A DNA stretch of 6,874 bases from Clostridia bacterium (lineage in GTDB: Bacteria; Bacillota; Clostridia; Christensenellales; QALW01). The stretch covers positions 1 to 6,874 of the forward strand of contig JAGCSD010000183.1 in assembly GCA_017964345.1 (NCBI GenBank), given 5' to 3'. This document shows positions 1 to 6,362 of this stretch, in pieces. Both the position numbers and the translations under genes were made by a program. The notes under the pieces are model-generated. The model ran no database searches, was not told the DNA's origin, and saw only the letters and a list, made by a program, of their open reading frames with translations. Each line of letters begins with the position of its first letter. The first letter of the stretch is position 1.

Positions 1-1
1 G

Positions 2-439
2 TTGGCGATCGCCAACGAACCGAAACTTCTCCTCGCGGACGAGCCGACCGGTGCCGTGGACAACGCGACGGCAACGCTGATCCTTGATCTGCTCCGTAAA
101 ATCAACCGCGAACTGGGCTTGACCGTTCTGATCGTGACGCATGACTTAAAACTTTCCGCTAAGGTGGATCGCGTCATCAAGATCCGCGACGGGCGCACCA
201 GTACGGAATACCTCAAACGCGACGGCATGGAAGAAATGAACGTCAATTTTGATCACAACGGCGCCGCCGCCACTCACCGGGAATATGTGGTGGTGGACCG
301 TGTGGGCAGATTACAGATCCCGCAGGAACTTTTAGAGGAAGCCGGTATCCGTTTTATGTCCCGTGTTCGTCTTGAAATAAATGATAACGGGCATCTGGAA
401 CTGCTTCCGTTTGAAGAAGAACAAAAAGGCGACTGCTGA
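2..439 (+). CDS. ABC transporter ATP-binding protein with C-terminal AbrB/SpoVT-like domain (5' partial)
   Basis: This is the C-terminal 145 residues of an ABC ATPase; the start lies outside the window, and the first TTG codon is an internal leucine, not a start. Seen: Walker B LLLADEPTG (residues 9-17, catalytic Glu14), D-loop AVDN (18-21), and the H-loop His47 in LIVTHD. This layout is typical of the LolD/MacB/FtsE-like exporter ATPases, which energise a membrane permease. The ATPase ends near residue 70. After a linker, residues 95-136 (key part VVVDRVGRLQIPQELLEEAG) resemble the swapped-hairpin AbrB/SpoVT fold, with the D-x-x-G-R-x-x-I-P signature. Such domains usually bind DNA or dimerise. 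The fusion suggests ATPase dimerisation or a regulatory role; this is inference. The permease is presumably upstream. The gene ends at a bidirectional terminator facing a convergent operon. The ATPase call is firm; the tail assignment rests on motif likeness. Confidence 0.93.
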   Translation: MAIANEPKLLLADEPTGAVDNATATLILDLLRKINRELGLTVLIVTHDLKLSAKVDRVIKIRDGRTSTEYLKRDGMEEMNVNFDHNGAAATHREYVVVDRVGRLQIPQELLEEAGIRFMSRVRLEINDNGHLELLPFEEEQKGDC

Positions 440-440
440 A

Positions 441-484
441 AAAGACGCGCGAACCGCTTGAAACAAGCAAGTTCGCGCGTCTTT
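441..484. terminator. Bidirectional rho-independent terminator
   Basis: Perfect 14-bp inverted repeat, arms 441-454 (AAAGACGCGCGAAC) and 471-484, enclosing a second 5-bp hairpin (GCTTG 456-460, CAAGC 464-468, AAA loop). On the plus strand it is followed by a T-rich tract ending in seven T at 495-501; on the minus strand five T follow (A439-443 on plus). It lies between the stops of two convergent genes, so it most likely ends both transcripts. Confidence 0.93.
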
Positions 485-491
485 ATATTCT

Positions 492-1292
492 TTATTTTTT
501 TCTTCGCTTTTCTAAATTCAAGAAATCGCTCTTGTTAAATTCCGCTACCAAGTCGTCGGCGGCATACGCCATTTTTTTCGGTACGGGGATCGAAAGCTCT
601 TTCGCGGTCTGCTGAAAGCCGTGCGTGACGGTATAATAGAATACAATAGTGTCGAATCCGTGCTGATCCTTACGCTCCACGCGCGTATAGGTGATGCCGC
701 GGTCACCGAAATAACATACCTTGCCGCAATACCAGATCCCGCCGCGGGAGAAAATCACTTCCTTAGCGTCGCCCAAGACAGCGGTACGCACGCGCAGAAA
801 CAGATACTGCACATAGGGGAGCCGTGAAACGGCGATCAGCAAGAAAAGACCGGACAGGCAAAGCGTCACGATACCCAGCGGCCGGGACGGTACACCGATC
901 AAAAGTATTGATCCTAAAAGAAGCATCGCGCCCGCGGCGGCAAGAAAATTCCAAAACGATGTGCGTTTTTCATAACGCGTCATTCTGCGGCGGAACGTGT
1001 AGATCGTTTCGGGCTTGTATTTCCATACGGCGTATAAATGTTCGTTGATCACATCGGCTTTGTTCTGCCGGATGGAGGCGCTGACCGAAATGACGATACC
1101 CGCCAAAAACGTAAAAAACGAGATAACAAATATGACGTACAGCGTTTCGGTATACTGATCTTCGCTCAACAGCCGCGCGATGATCAACACCGCGATCAAC
1201 GGCAGACCGAGCAGTACGATGCCGAGCGCCTTCCATAGATCCAAATGGCGCTGATAGGCGGTTTTCAAGCGTTGTTTTTTAGTCTTTGCCAT
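492..1292 (-). CDS. Four-helix membrane protein with cytosolic C-terminal domain, galT operon
   Basis: Not recognised as a named family. The 266-aa protein starts with a basic, probably cytosolic stretch (MAKTKKQRLK). It has hydrophobic segments near residues 20-40, 50-72, 112-133 and 137-156, a basic loop between helices 2 and 3 (RRRMTRYEKR, 101-110), and a soluble region from about 176 to 266. That region has the motif GGIWYCGKVCYF (184-195) and the stretch KELSIPVPKK (231-240). The same plan and motifs recur in the neighbouring 212-aa protein, so the two look like diverged paralogues. The ATG at 1290-1292 has an AAGGA site 8 nt upstream. It overlaps the upstream gene by 14 nt, which suggests translational coupling. 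It is the last gene of the galT operon, ending just before the terminator. Function unknown; no catalytic motif is visible. A sensory, stress or envelope role is only a guess. Confidence 0.85.
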   Translation of the reverse strand: MAKTKKQRLKTAYQRHLDLWKALGIVLLGLPLIAVLIIARLLSEDQYTETLYVIFVISFFTFLAGIVISVSASIRQNKADVINEHLYAVWKYKPETIYTFRRRMTRYEKRTSFWNFLAAAGAMLLLGSILLIGVPSRPLGIVTLCLSGLFLLIAVSRLPYVQYLFLRVRTAVLGDAKEVIFSRGGIWYCGKVCYFGDRGITYTRVERKDQHGFDTIVFYYTVTHGFQQTAKELSIPVPKKMAYAADDLVAEFNKSDFLNLEKRRKK

Positions 1293-1917
1293 CGAAATAT
1301 TCCTTCATATCCGTTAAAAAATCCGTTACCGCTTGGCGTTTGTCGTCCGGGATCGGAAGCAGGAGCTCTTCTGTCTTTTTCCCGCGCAGAACGGTCAAAC
1401 AGAGGTTGCCGTCCGCCTCGCCGGCTTTGATAACGCCTCTGGAAGTTCCGTTAAACACTTCCGCCTTTCCCGCGTTCACCATGCCGTTGTGCGCAAGCAC
1501 AAACGACGGGGCATCCGCCAGCGCGCGCAGGATCCTCTTTTGCGCCATCAGCATCCAACCGAGCAGCGAAAAGGCGGCGGCAAGGGAAAGCAGGAGAGTC
1601 GTGAGAAAATCCATCCCGTTAATACGCATCAGAACGGTCAACAGAATACCGAAAAGAAGAGAAACCAAGTAGGGAAGGAACAGGCGTTTGGGTAGGGGAC
1701 GTTCCGTTTCCCATGAAACGATGGCGCGGGAAAGGAGATAACGCAGCTTTGCGTTGCGGTATTTGGCATAGGATAAAACTCCGTATGCCAGCACGATTTC
1801 GGCAAACAACACCATCAATGCGTAATAGAGAAGCGCCTTCGGTTCAAAACCCGTTGGGGCAAGGACAGGCAGAAGCGCCGCGCTGAAAAGCCCGGTCACA
1901 AGAAATAACCATTCCAT
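1279..1917 (-). CDS. Four-helix membrane protein, probable paralogue of the adjacent gene
   Basis: Not recognised as a named family. The 212-aa protein has hydrophobic segments near residues 3-20, 28-50, 80-97 and 103-124, a cytosolic loop between helices 2 and 3 containing SWETERPLPKR, and a soluble C-terminal region from about 137. The pieces FVLAHNGMVNAGKAEVF (139-155) and EELLLPIP (183-190) line up with VIFSRGGIWYCGKVCYF and KELSIPVP in the 266-aa neighbour, sharing G-x4-GK-x3-F and EL-x2-P-x-P. The ATG at 1915-1917 lies only 2 nt after the galT stop. Its ribosome site (TGAGGTG) sits inside the end of galT, so translation is probably coupled to galT. Function unknown. Being locked between galT and its paralogue suggests the pair works as a heteromer; this is inference. 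Confidence 0.85.
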   Translation of the reverse strand: MEWLFLVTGLFSAALLPVLAPTGFEPKALLYYALMVLFAEIVLAYGVLSYAKYRNAKLRYLLSRAIVSWETERPLPKRLFLPYLVSLLFGILLTVLMRINGMDFLTTLLLSLAAAFSLLGWMLMAQKRILRALADAPSFVLAHNGMVNAGKAEVFNGTSRGVIKAGEADGNLCLTVLRGKKTEELLLPIPDDKRQAVTDFLTDMKEYFDGKD

Positions 1918-1919
1918 CT

Positions 1920-3416
1920 TTACACCTCAAAACCGCACGCGCGCAGGAAACGCTTCAATCCCGCCTGCCCGGCGTCGTCATCTTTGAAAACGCTCGCGTC
2001 GCGTAAAACGTTTTCGCACACGCCGCCGACGAGCGTTTTTAATTCTTCTTTCGCTTCTTCCAGGCTTTTCGGTCGGCGCGCGTAACGGAAGCTTTCATAC
2101 CATGCGCGGTGAACGGAATCATCCGGCAGATCGCTGTTATGGAACCAGCACTGCGCCACGGTTTCCAGTTCGGTTTTCAGTCTGCCGGGCAAGATAAACA
2201 TACCCATGACCTCGATCAACCCGATGTTTTCTTTTTTGATGTTGTGCTTGTCCGGGTGCGGATGGAACACGCCTAGGGGCAATTCCTCCGTCGTCAGACT
2301 GTTGCGCAGGACGATATCACACTCGTATTCGCCCGCGCCGTTGATCCTGACGATCGGCGTAATGGTGTTGTGTTCCCGGTCCGTATGCGAATAGATCGTC
2401 ATCGCCGGATCGTCATAGTTCTGCCATGTTTCCAAAATGCGCGCGGCGATGGGAATGATCTTTTGATCGTCCTTGCCCGTAAGACGCAGACACGTCATCG
2501 GCCAGTCCACGACCTGCGCTTTGACAAGCGGATCGCCTACGGAGAACGTATACTTCGGCTTGGCAAGCGCCATCGGCATATCGTGGCGCCCGCCTTGAAA
2601 ATGTTCATGCGCGAGGATCGATCCGCCCACGACCGGCAGTTGTGTGTTGGAACCGATGAAATAGTGGGGAAAGAGATGCAAAAATTCGAACAGACGCACG
2701 AATTTCCGCCGATCCATCGTCATTGGCGTGTGTTTTTCGCAAAAGACGATGCAATGCTCGTTATAGTAAACGTAAGGACTGTACTGGAAATACCAGCGCT
2801 CACCGTCCAACGTGATCGGGATCACGCGCAGGGTTTCGTGCGAAGGATAGCCAAGACGTCCCGGATAACCGACATTCTCGAGACAAAGCATACATTTGGG
2901 ATAATTCGTCTGCGGCATAATCTTTTGCTTTTCGATCTCGCGCGGATCTTTTTCCGGTTTGGTCAAGTTGATCGTGATTTCCATCTTGCTGTAAGCAGAG
3001 TTGTAATCGAACAGAATGTTTTTCGCCACGTCAAATGTACGGATATAGTTGACGTCGCGGCAAAGCGTGTAGAACCAGTCGGTTGCTTTTTGGGGACTTT
3101 GTCGATAGAGAGAGAAAAATTTCTCTTCCGTCTGCGAAGGCATCATCAAAAGGCACGCACAGATGGTGTTATCCAGCATAGCGCGGTAGGTGGGCGTGTT
3201 CATTTCCAAAAGACTGGCTTCTGCCGCGTAATCGACCATTTCTTCCAGCACGGGGACCAGTGAATCCGGCAGGTCAATATCGCCTTCAAACGGCGCGTCA
3301 AGGCGAAAAAGCGATAAAAGACGGTTGCGTACAAGGGGCGCGTCCGCCGGAGCGCACAGCCCGTGCCTGACGGCAAATTGCGTGCAGATTTCAATATTTT
3401 CTTTTATGTTTCGCAT
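1920..3416 (-). CDS. galT: UDP-glucose--hexose-1-phosphate uridylyltransferase, class II
   Basis: Leloir pathway enzyme (EC 2.7.7.12). It transfers UMP between UDP-glucose and galactose-1-phosphate, giving UDP-galactose and glucose-1-phosphate in the cytosol. The 498-aa length fits the Firmicutes class II form (about 490-500 aa). Seen: the active-site segment HEHFQGGRH (270-278), which keeps the H-x-H-x-Q pattern of the uridylylated histidine (likely His272); a CxxC at 175-178; and the class II block FHPHPDKHNIKKENIGLIEV starting at 384. The ATG at 3414-3416 has GGAGG 7 nt upstream and a sigma-A promoter behind it, so the start is well supported. It is the first gene of an operon with two membrane proteins. 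No galK or galE is present in the window, so the other Leloir genes must lie elsewhere. Large plus-strand open frames across this gene are shadows. Confidence 0.97.
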   Translation of the reverse strand: MRNIKENIEICTQFAVRHGLCAPADAPLVRNRLLSLFRLDAPFEGDIDLPDSLVPVLEEMVDYAAEASLLEMNTPTYRAMLDNTICACLLMMPSQTEEKFFSLYRQSPQKATDWFYTLCRDVNYIRTFDVAKNILFDYNSAYSKMEITINLTKPEKDPREIEKQKIMPQTNYPKCMLCLENVGYPGRLGYPSHETLRVIPITLDGERWYFQYSPYVYYNEHCIVFCEKHTPMTMDRRKFVRLFEFLHLFPHYFIGSNTQLPVVGGSILAHEHFQGGRHDMPMALAKPKYTFSVGDPLVKAQVVDWPMTCLRLTGKDDQKIIPIAARILETWQNYDDPAMTIYSHTDREHNTITPIVRINGAGEYECDIVLRNSLTTEELPLGVFHPHPDKHNIKKENIGLIEVMGMFILPGRLKTELETVAQCWFHNSDLPDDSVHRAWYESFRYARRPKSLEEAKEELKTLVGGVCENVLRDASVFKDDDAGQAGLKRFLRACGFEV

Positions 3417-3446
3417 AGCAAGACCTCCGCAAAACGATCTGCTATT

Positions 3447-3475
3447 ATCATACAGAAAAATATGGGTTTTGTCAA
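3447..3475 (-). promoter_or_regulatory. Sigma-A promoter of the galT operon
   Basis: On the minus strand a perfect -35 TTGACA (3470-3475) is followed by a 17-nt spacer and -10 TATGAT (3447-3452, one mismatch to consensus). Transcription would begin near 3440, leaving a short leader with GGAGG (3424-3428) 7 nt before the galT ATG. The spacer carries one copy of a 14-bp direct repeat (see that entry). Confidence 0.88.
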
Positions 3476-3534
3476 TGTGTATGTTAGGGAAAGGGCGGAA
3501 AAACTGAATCGTTCGGCGAAAAAAATATGGGTTT
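3456..3534. repeat. Pair of 14-bp direct repeats at the galT promoter
   Basis: AAAAATATGGGTTT occurs at 3456-3469 and again at 3521-3534 (minus-strand reading AAACCCATATTTTT), 65 bp apart. The first copy lies wholly between the -35 and -10 of the galT promoter. The second copy is not flanked by recognisable promoter hexamers. The position suggests a repressor site with an auxiliary upstream site; a chance A/T-rich match or a duplicated promoter relic is possible. Confidence 0.5.
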
Positions 3535-3546
3535 CACAGAACATAC

Positions 3547-3598
3547 AAAACGAAAATCCCGCCGCTGTCGCGACAGAATTTTCGTTTTGGTGCGGCGG
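3547..3598 (-). terminator. Compound hairpin, probable terminator of the AraC operon
   Basis: Perfect 11-bp arms AAAACGAAAAT (3547-3557) and ATTTTCGTTTT (3578-3588) enclose a perfect 12-bp palindrome CTGTCGCGACAG (3565-3576). A second, mutually exclusive pairing exists: CCGCCGC (3559-3565) with GCGGCGG (3592-3598). Read on the minus strand, that GC-rich stem is followed directly by the T-rich GATTTTCGTTTTG, the look of a rho-independent terminator. It lies about 57 bp after the stop of the TIM-barrel gene and upstream of the galT promoter, so it would insulate the two operons. The T tract is interrupted, so strength is uncertain. Confidence 0.6.
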
Positions 3599-3654
3599 AT
3601 GAAAATAATGTATCGAAGAACTTGCGTTTGCCGTTCTGCGTTATGATGGGAATC

Positions 3655-4392
3655 TTAATGTAACCACTCCATCAACGTTTCTGCGGTTTCTTTCAGTGTT
3701 TCCAGGCGATCGTCATGCATAAATTCGAGCATGTATGCGCGCGGAGCAGTTTTTAAGAGGGAAAGATATTCTTTCCATTCCGCTTTGCCTTTGTATAGAG
3801 GAAGCCGTTTCTCACGTTTCCATGTAAACACATGAACACTCGTTAGATAGGGTAAAAGGGCAGTAAGCGCATCCATATTATATGCGTGCGATCGGAACTG
3901 GTTTGGCTGCCAGAACATTTTGAGATTATTGCAACCGACGTCATGCAGAAATGCGAGCGCGGTGTGATATTCGTCGGTGAGCGTCTGAGGATGGCATTCT
4001 AAGCAAATATTTGTTTCCGGGGCAAGAAGGCAGATACGGCGAGCATCAGACACCGCTTTTTGATAATCGTCATTCAAAATGCGATCACTGCTTTGCGCAC
4101 CTGCCCATACACGGATCATCGGTGTTCCCAAAATGCGGGCGGAAGCAAGCACTTTGTCAAACAGTGAGGGGTCGCTTTGCCCGATGCGATAATACGAGCC
4201 GTATTCCGGTAAAAACAGCTTACCGGAAAGCGTTTTGACTTCTTGTGCCTTTTCTTCATTACCATGGGGAACATGTACATCGCCGCCCCATTCCACAGCA
4301 TTTAATCCCGCATCAAACACGGCGCGAACGATCCTGTCGGGCGAATGCTCGCGAAACGAAATCGACACCAAACCGCAAAAACTTTGTTTCAT
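3655..4392 (-). CDS. Sugar phosphate isomerase/epimerase-like TIM-barrel protein
   Basis: A 245-aa member of the xylose isomerase-like / AP endonuclease 2 TIM-barrel superfamily; members mostly isomerise or epimerise sugars or related polyols using a bound divalent metal. Seen: NAVEWGGDVH (31-40, Glu34), ICLECHPQT (Glu132), SVHVFTW (His187) and YMLEFMHDD (Glu223). Glu132, His187 and Glu223 match three of the four metal ligands known from D-tagatose 3-epimerase-type enzymes. The place of the Asp ligand is occupied by the WQPNQ segment (161-165), so Gln162 or Asn164 may stand in. The protein is somewhat shorter than the usual 270-300 aa. The ATG at 4390-4392 has GAGG 5 nt upstream. It is the last gene of the AraC-type operon, 12 nt after the dehydrogenase stop. 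The substrate cannot be read from sequence. Confidence 0.88.
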   Translation of the reverse strand: MKQSFCGLVSISFREHSPDRIVRAVFDAGLNAVEWGGDVHVPHGNEEKAQEVKTLSGKLFLPEYGSYYRIGQSDPSLFDKVLASARILGTPMIRVWAGAQSSDRILNDDYQKAVSDARRICLLAPETNICLECHPQTLTDEYHTALAFLHDVGCNNLKMFWQPNQFRSHAYNMDALTALLPYLTSVHVFTWKREKRLPLYKGKAEWKEYLSLLKTAPRAYMLEFMHDDRLETLKETAETLMEWLH

Positions 4393-4404
4393 ATTATCCT
4401 CACC

Positions 4405-5394
4405 TTATGCCATGGTTTTAAGCATTTCAAGCGTTACTTCATACTCACACGGTTGTCCGGATATAAATTTACGGAATTGCTCGAGCATGGTTTTGCCCAT
4501 ACGTGCAACCTCATTGCCGGAAGATCCGGCGATATGAGGCGTCAAAAACACATTATCCATCGTATAAAGCGGACTGTTTTCTTCCGGAGGCTCCGGCATT
4601 GTGACGTCGAGTATTGCGCAGCGATCCGGCTTTTCTTTCAGCGCGCGGATCAGGTCTTGCTCTACCACCTGCGCACCACGTCCGGTATTGATAAACACGC
4701 CGTTTTCCGGCATCAGCGAAAACAAATCATAATTGAGCATACCGAATGTTTCCGGGAGGTTGGCTACATGGTTAGAAATGACCTGACACTGTGCAAACAG
4801 GTCTTTAAGCGCAACTTTTTTTACGACAAGCGCATCCGCTTTTTCATCGGACAAAAACGGATCAAAAACCATAACGGAAAGATCGTATGCTTTCAGGCGC
4901 TCGATCACCATTTTTCCGATCATGCCCGCGCCGACAATCCCGATATTCGCCCGATAATTGCCAGGCATTTTATGAAAAAAGGCTTTTGCCTGACCATACC
5001 CGCTTCGGTTGCGCGTTTGCCGACAGGCGAGAAAAAATCCTTTGTTGGCAAGGACGATCTGCGCCGCGGTATATTCAGCGACAGGAACGGCGTTTGCCGC
5101 CCATGCGGAGAACACGGGTATTTGCAGATTCAAGAACGGTCTGGCAAAGGTCTGTACCGTACCGGCGCCGTAAAATACGCCTTTCAAAAGCGGTAAGCAA
5201 CGACAGATTTCTTCTTCGCTGAAGCAGGGCATTCCCCAGGTGGAAAATAAATAATCCGCGTCTATACAGGCGCCTGAAAGCACGTCCTCGCACGTTACAC
5301 GCCGGACCATGCCGGCTTCCTGTTCCAGCGCCGTGCGCGTGTCGTTGTCATATACGTGGTCAAGCACATCCGAGCCGATCCGATAACTTTTCAT
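4405..5394 (-). CDS. D-isomer-specific 2-hydroxyacid dehydrogenase family protein (NAD-dependent)
   Basis: This 329-aa protein has the full layout of the D-2-hydroxyacid dehydrogenase family, which interconverts 2-hydroxy and 2-keto acids with NAD(P). Seen: Rossmann motif IGIVGAGMIG (151-160, GxGxxG), Asp178 at the end of the next strand (VFDPF), which favours NAD over NADP, and the catalytic triad Arg239 (INTGRG), Glu268 (MPEPP) and His287 (LTPHIAG). All key residues are present, so it should be active. Length is normal for the family. The start ATG overlaps the stop of the AraC-type gene (ATGA, 4 nt) and has AGGA 9 nt upstream, so the two are translationally coupled. Substrate unknown; with a sugar-isomerase-like neighbour, a sugar-acid or hydroxypyruvate-like compound is plausible by inference. 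The N-terminal substrate half does not let me pick a named enzyme such as SerA or LdhA. Confidence 0.92.
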   Translation of the reverse strand: MKSYRIGSDVLDHVYDNDTRTALEQEAGMVRRVTCEDVLSGACIDADYLFSTWGMPCFSEEEICRCLPLLKGVFYGAGTVQTFARPFLNLQIPVFSAWAANAVPVAEYTAAQIVLANKGFFLACRQTRNRSGYGQAKAFFHKMPGNYRANIGIVGAGMIGKMVIERLKAYDLSVMVFDPFLSDEKADALVVKKVALKDLFAQCQVISNHVANLPETFGMLNYDLFSLMPENGVFINTGRGAQVVEQDLIRALKEKPDRCAILDVTMPEPPEENSPLYTMDNVFLTPHIAGSSGNEVARMGKTMLEQFRKFISGQPCEYEVTLEMLKTMA

Positions 5395-6203
5395 GTCTTA
5401 TGTTCCTTTCTGTATTCTGTGGCGGAAAGATGCATTTCCCGTTTGAATAAGCGGGAAAAATTGCTGCAATCAGAAAAACCGGAGGCATACACGATTTCCG
5501 TAACGGGTAAATCGGTTTCCAGAAGCTTCTGACGCGCAAGAGACAAGCGGCTGAGCGTCAAATACTGCATAACGGAATAGCCTGTAACATCCTTGAATAA
5601 ATGCGATAAATAATATGGACTCATGTGATACTGTTCCGCAAGACGGTTGAGTGAAAATGATTCCCGACAGTTTGCCTCCAGCTCACTTTGAATTTTCCAG
5701 ATCACCGAGATCGTTTTGGCTTTTTCCATAGAAAAAAGACTTGGGGCAAAGCGAAAAAGTAAAATCAACAATTCGCTTATCAATGCCGCCTGCCGTTGGT
5801 TTGTGTAGGGCAGTGGCGTTTTTACTTCATTCACACATGCGTCAAAAATACGGTCAATCTCATTTTCAAGCGGCGTAACATCCAGAACATGACAAAAATT
5901 CTCCGGACGATGCGACAGCACGGTCAGCAGCGTATAATCTCGGATCATCGCTTCCGCCGCTGTGGGTGAAATGCATAAATAATACCGTTGATAGGCGTCG
6001 CCTTCAACCGTCAACGAATGCTGCTCAAACTTGCTTACAAAAATCAAACTCGGCGCATTTACCGTATAGACGCGCTGTGCGACATGGATGATCAGAGTTC
6101 CCATTTTTAGATAAAGCACCTCATAACACGGATGCGCGTGAGGGGCAAACGTACCGCTTAAGGAATCGATGAATTTTGCATCTTCTAATAAAGGGGTTGT
6201 CAT
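5391..6203 (-). CDS. AraC-family transcriptional regulator with cupin-type sensor domain
   Basis: A 270-aa one-component regulator. The N-terminal half (about residues 15-90) resembles an AraC-type cupin ligand-binding domain, with PHAHPCYEVLYLKMG (21-35), which includes the His22/His24 pair. The C-terminal half has two helix-turn-helix units: FSLNRLAEQYHMSPYYLSHL (183-202) and the second around LPVTEIVYASGFSDCSNFSR (232-251), followed by the conserved LFKREMHLSATEYR. The open frame extends 83 codons further upstream, but that part is Cys- and Phe-rich, unlike any regulator, and overlaps the promoter. The ATG at 6201-6203 has GGAG 6 nt upstream and gives the family's usual 260-300 aa. First gene of the operon, coupled by ATGA to the dehydrogenase. 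It is divergent from the flavin oxidoreductase, the common arrangement for a local activator. The ligand is probably a sugar or sugar derivative (inference). Confidence 0.94.
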   Translation of the reverse strand: MTTPLLEDAKFIDSLSGTFAPHAHPCYEVLYLKMGTLIIHVAQRVYTVNAPSLIFVSKFEQHSLTVEGDAYQRYYLCISPTAAEAMIRDYTLLTVLSHRPENFCHVLDVTPLENEIDRIFDACVNEVKTPLPYTNQRQAALISELLILLFRFAPSLFSMEKAKTISVIWKIQSELEANCRESFSLNRLAEQYHMSPYYLSHLFKDVTGYSVMQYLTLSRLSLARQKLLETDLPVTEIVYASGFSDCSNFSRLFKREMHLSATEYRKEHKT

Positions 6204-6217
6204 GTTATTCTCCGTTC

Positions 6218-6266
6218 CGATAATATTGTATCGACTGCACCGGCGTTTTTGCAAGGTGAAACTTGC
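6218..6266. repeat. Two small inverted repeats in the regulator leader
   Basis: CGATA (6218-6222) pairs with TATCG (6229-6233), and GCAAG (6251-6255) with CTTGC (6262-6266); both have 5-bp arms around a 6-nt centre. They fall in the roughly 90-nt untranslated leader of the AraC-type gene, the first one 4 nt upstream of its ribosome site on the mRNA. They may be weak RNA hairpins or protein sites; neither has a T tract, so they are not terminators. Confidence 0.3.
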
Positions 6267-6302
6267 GTAAAATAAAGTAATAGGCGCAATTTCTACACAA
6301 TG

Positions 6303-6330
6303 ATTATAGCATAAATATTCAAAAAAGCAA
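6303..6330 (-). promoter_or_regulatory. Promoter of the AraC regulator operon
   Basis: On the minus strand a perfect -10 TATAAT (6303-6308) is preceded by an extended -10 TGC (6309-6311), a 16-nt spacer and -35 TTGCTT (6325-6330). Transcription would start near 6296, giving a leader of about 90 nt before the ATG at 6203. The -35 lies within one copy of the direct repeat proposed as the regulator's operator, which suggests self-repression. Confidence 0.78.
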
Positions 6331-6362
6331 GATTTACATAGAAGAAAGCAAAAATTATATTG
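6324..6362. promoter_or_regulatory. Candidate AraC-family operator: two direct half-sites 21 bp apart
   Basis: AAAGCAAGATTTACATAG (6324-6341) and AAAGCAAAAATTATATTG (6345-6362) match at 14 of 18 positions and are spaced 21 bp start to start, two helical turns. AraC-family proteins classically bind two direct half-sites at this spacing. Each copy has an AGC box and an A/T-rich ATA-like end, similar in outline to E. coli araI half-sites. Copy 2 overlaps by 3 bp the -35 of the plus-strand promoter, the class II activator position. Copy 1 covers the -35 of the minus-strand promoter. The region is A-rich, so some likeness could be chance. Confidence 0.5.

Noticed and set aside
2..4. TTG at the left edge as a start codon for the ABC ATPase
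   Set aside because: The reading frame begins in the middle of the ATPase just before Walker B; Walker A and the signature motif must lie upstream, so this codon is an internal leucine.
2370..3263. 297-aa plus-strand open frame opposite galT
   Set aside because: It lies entirely antisense to a firmly identified galT, shows no recognisable domain, and is a codon-usage shadow rich in His and Arg.
3462..3602. Small plus-strand frame in the galT upstream region
   Set aside because: No ribosome binding site or promoter is visible, and the frame runs through the galT promoter, the direct repeats and the hairpin, which explain the sequence better.
4345..5196. 283-aa plus-strand open frame opposite the hydroxyacid dehydrogenase
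   Set aside because: It is antisense to a gene with all catalytic motifs intact and has no family resemblance of its own.
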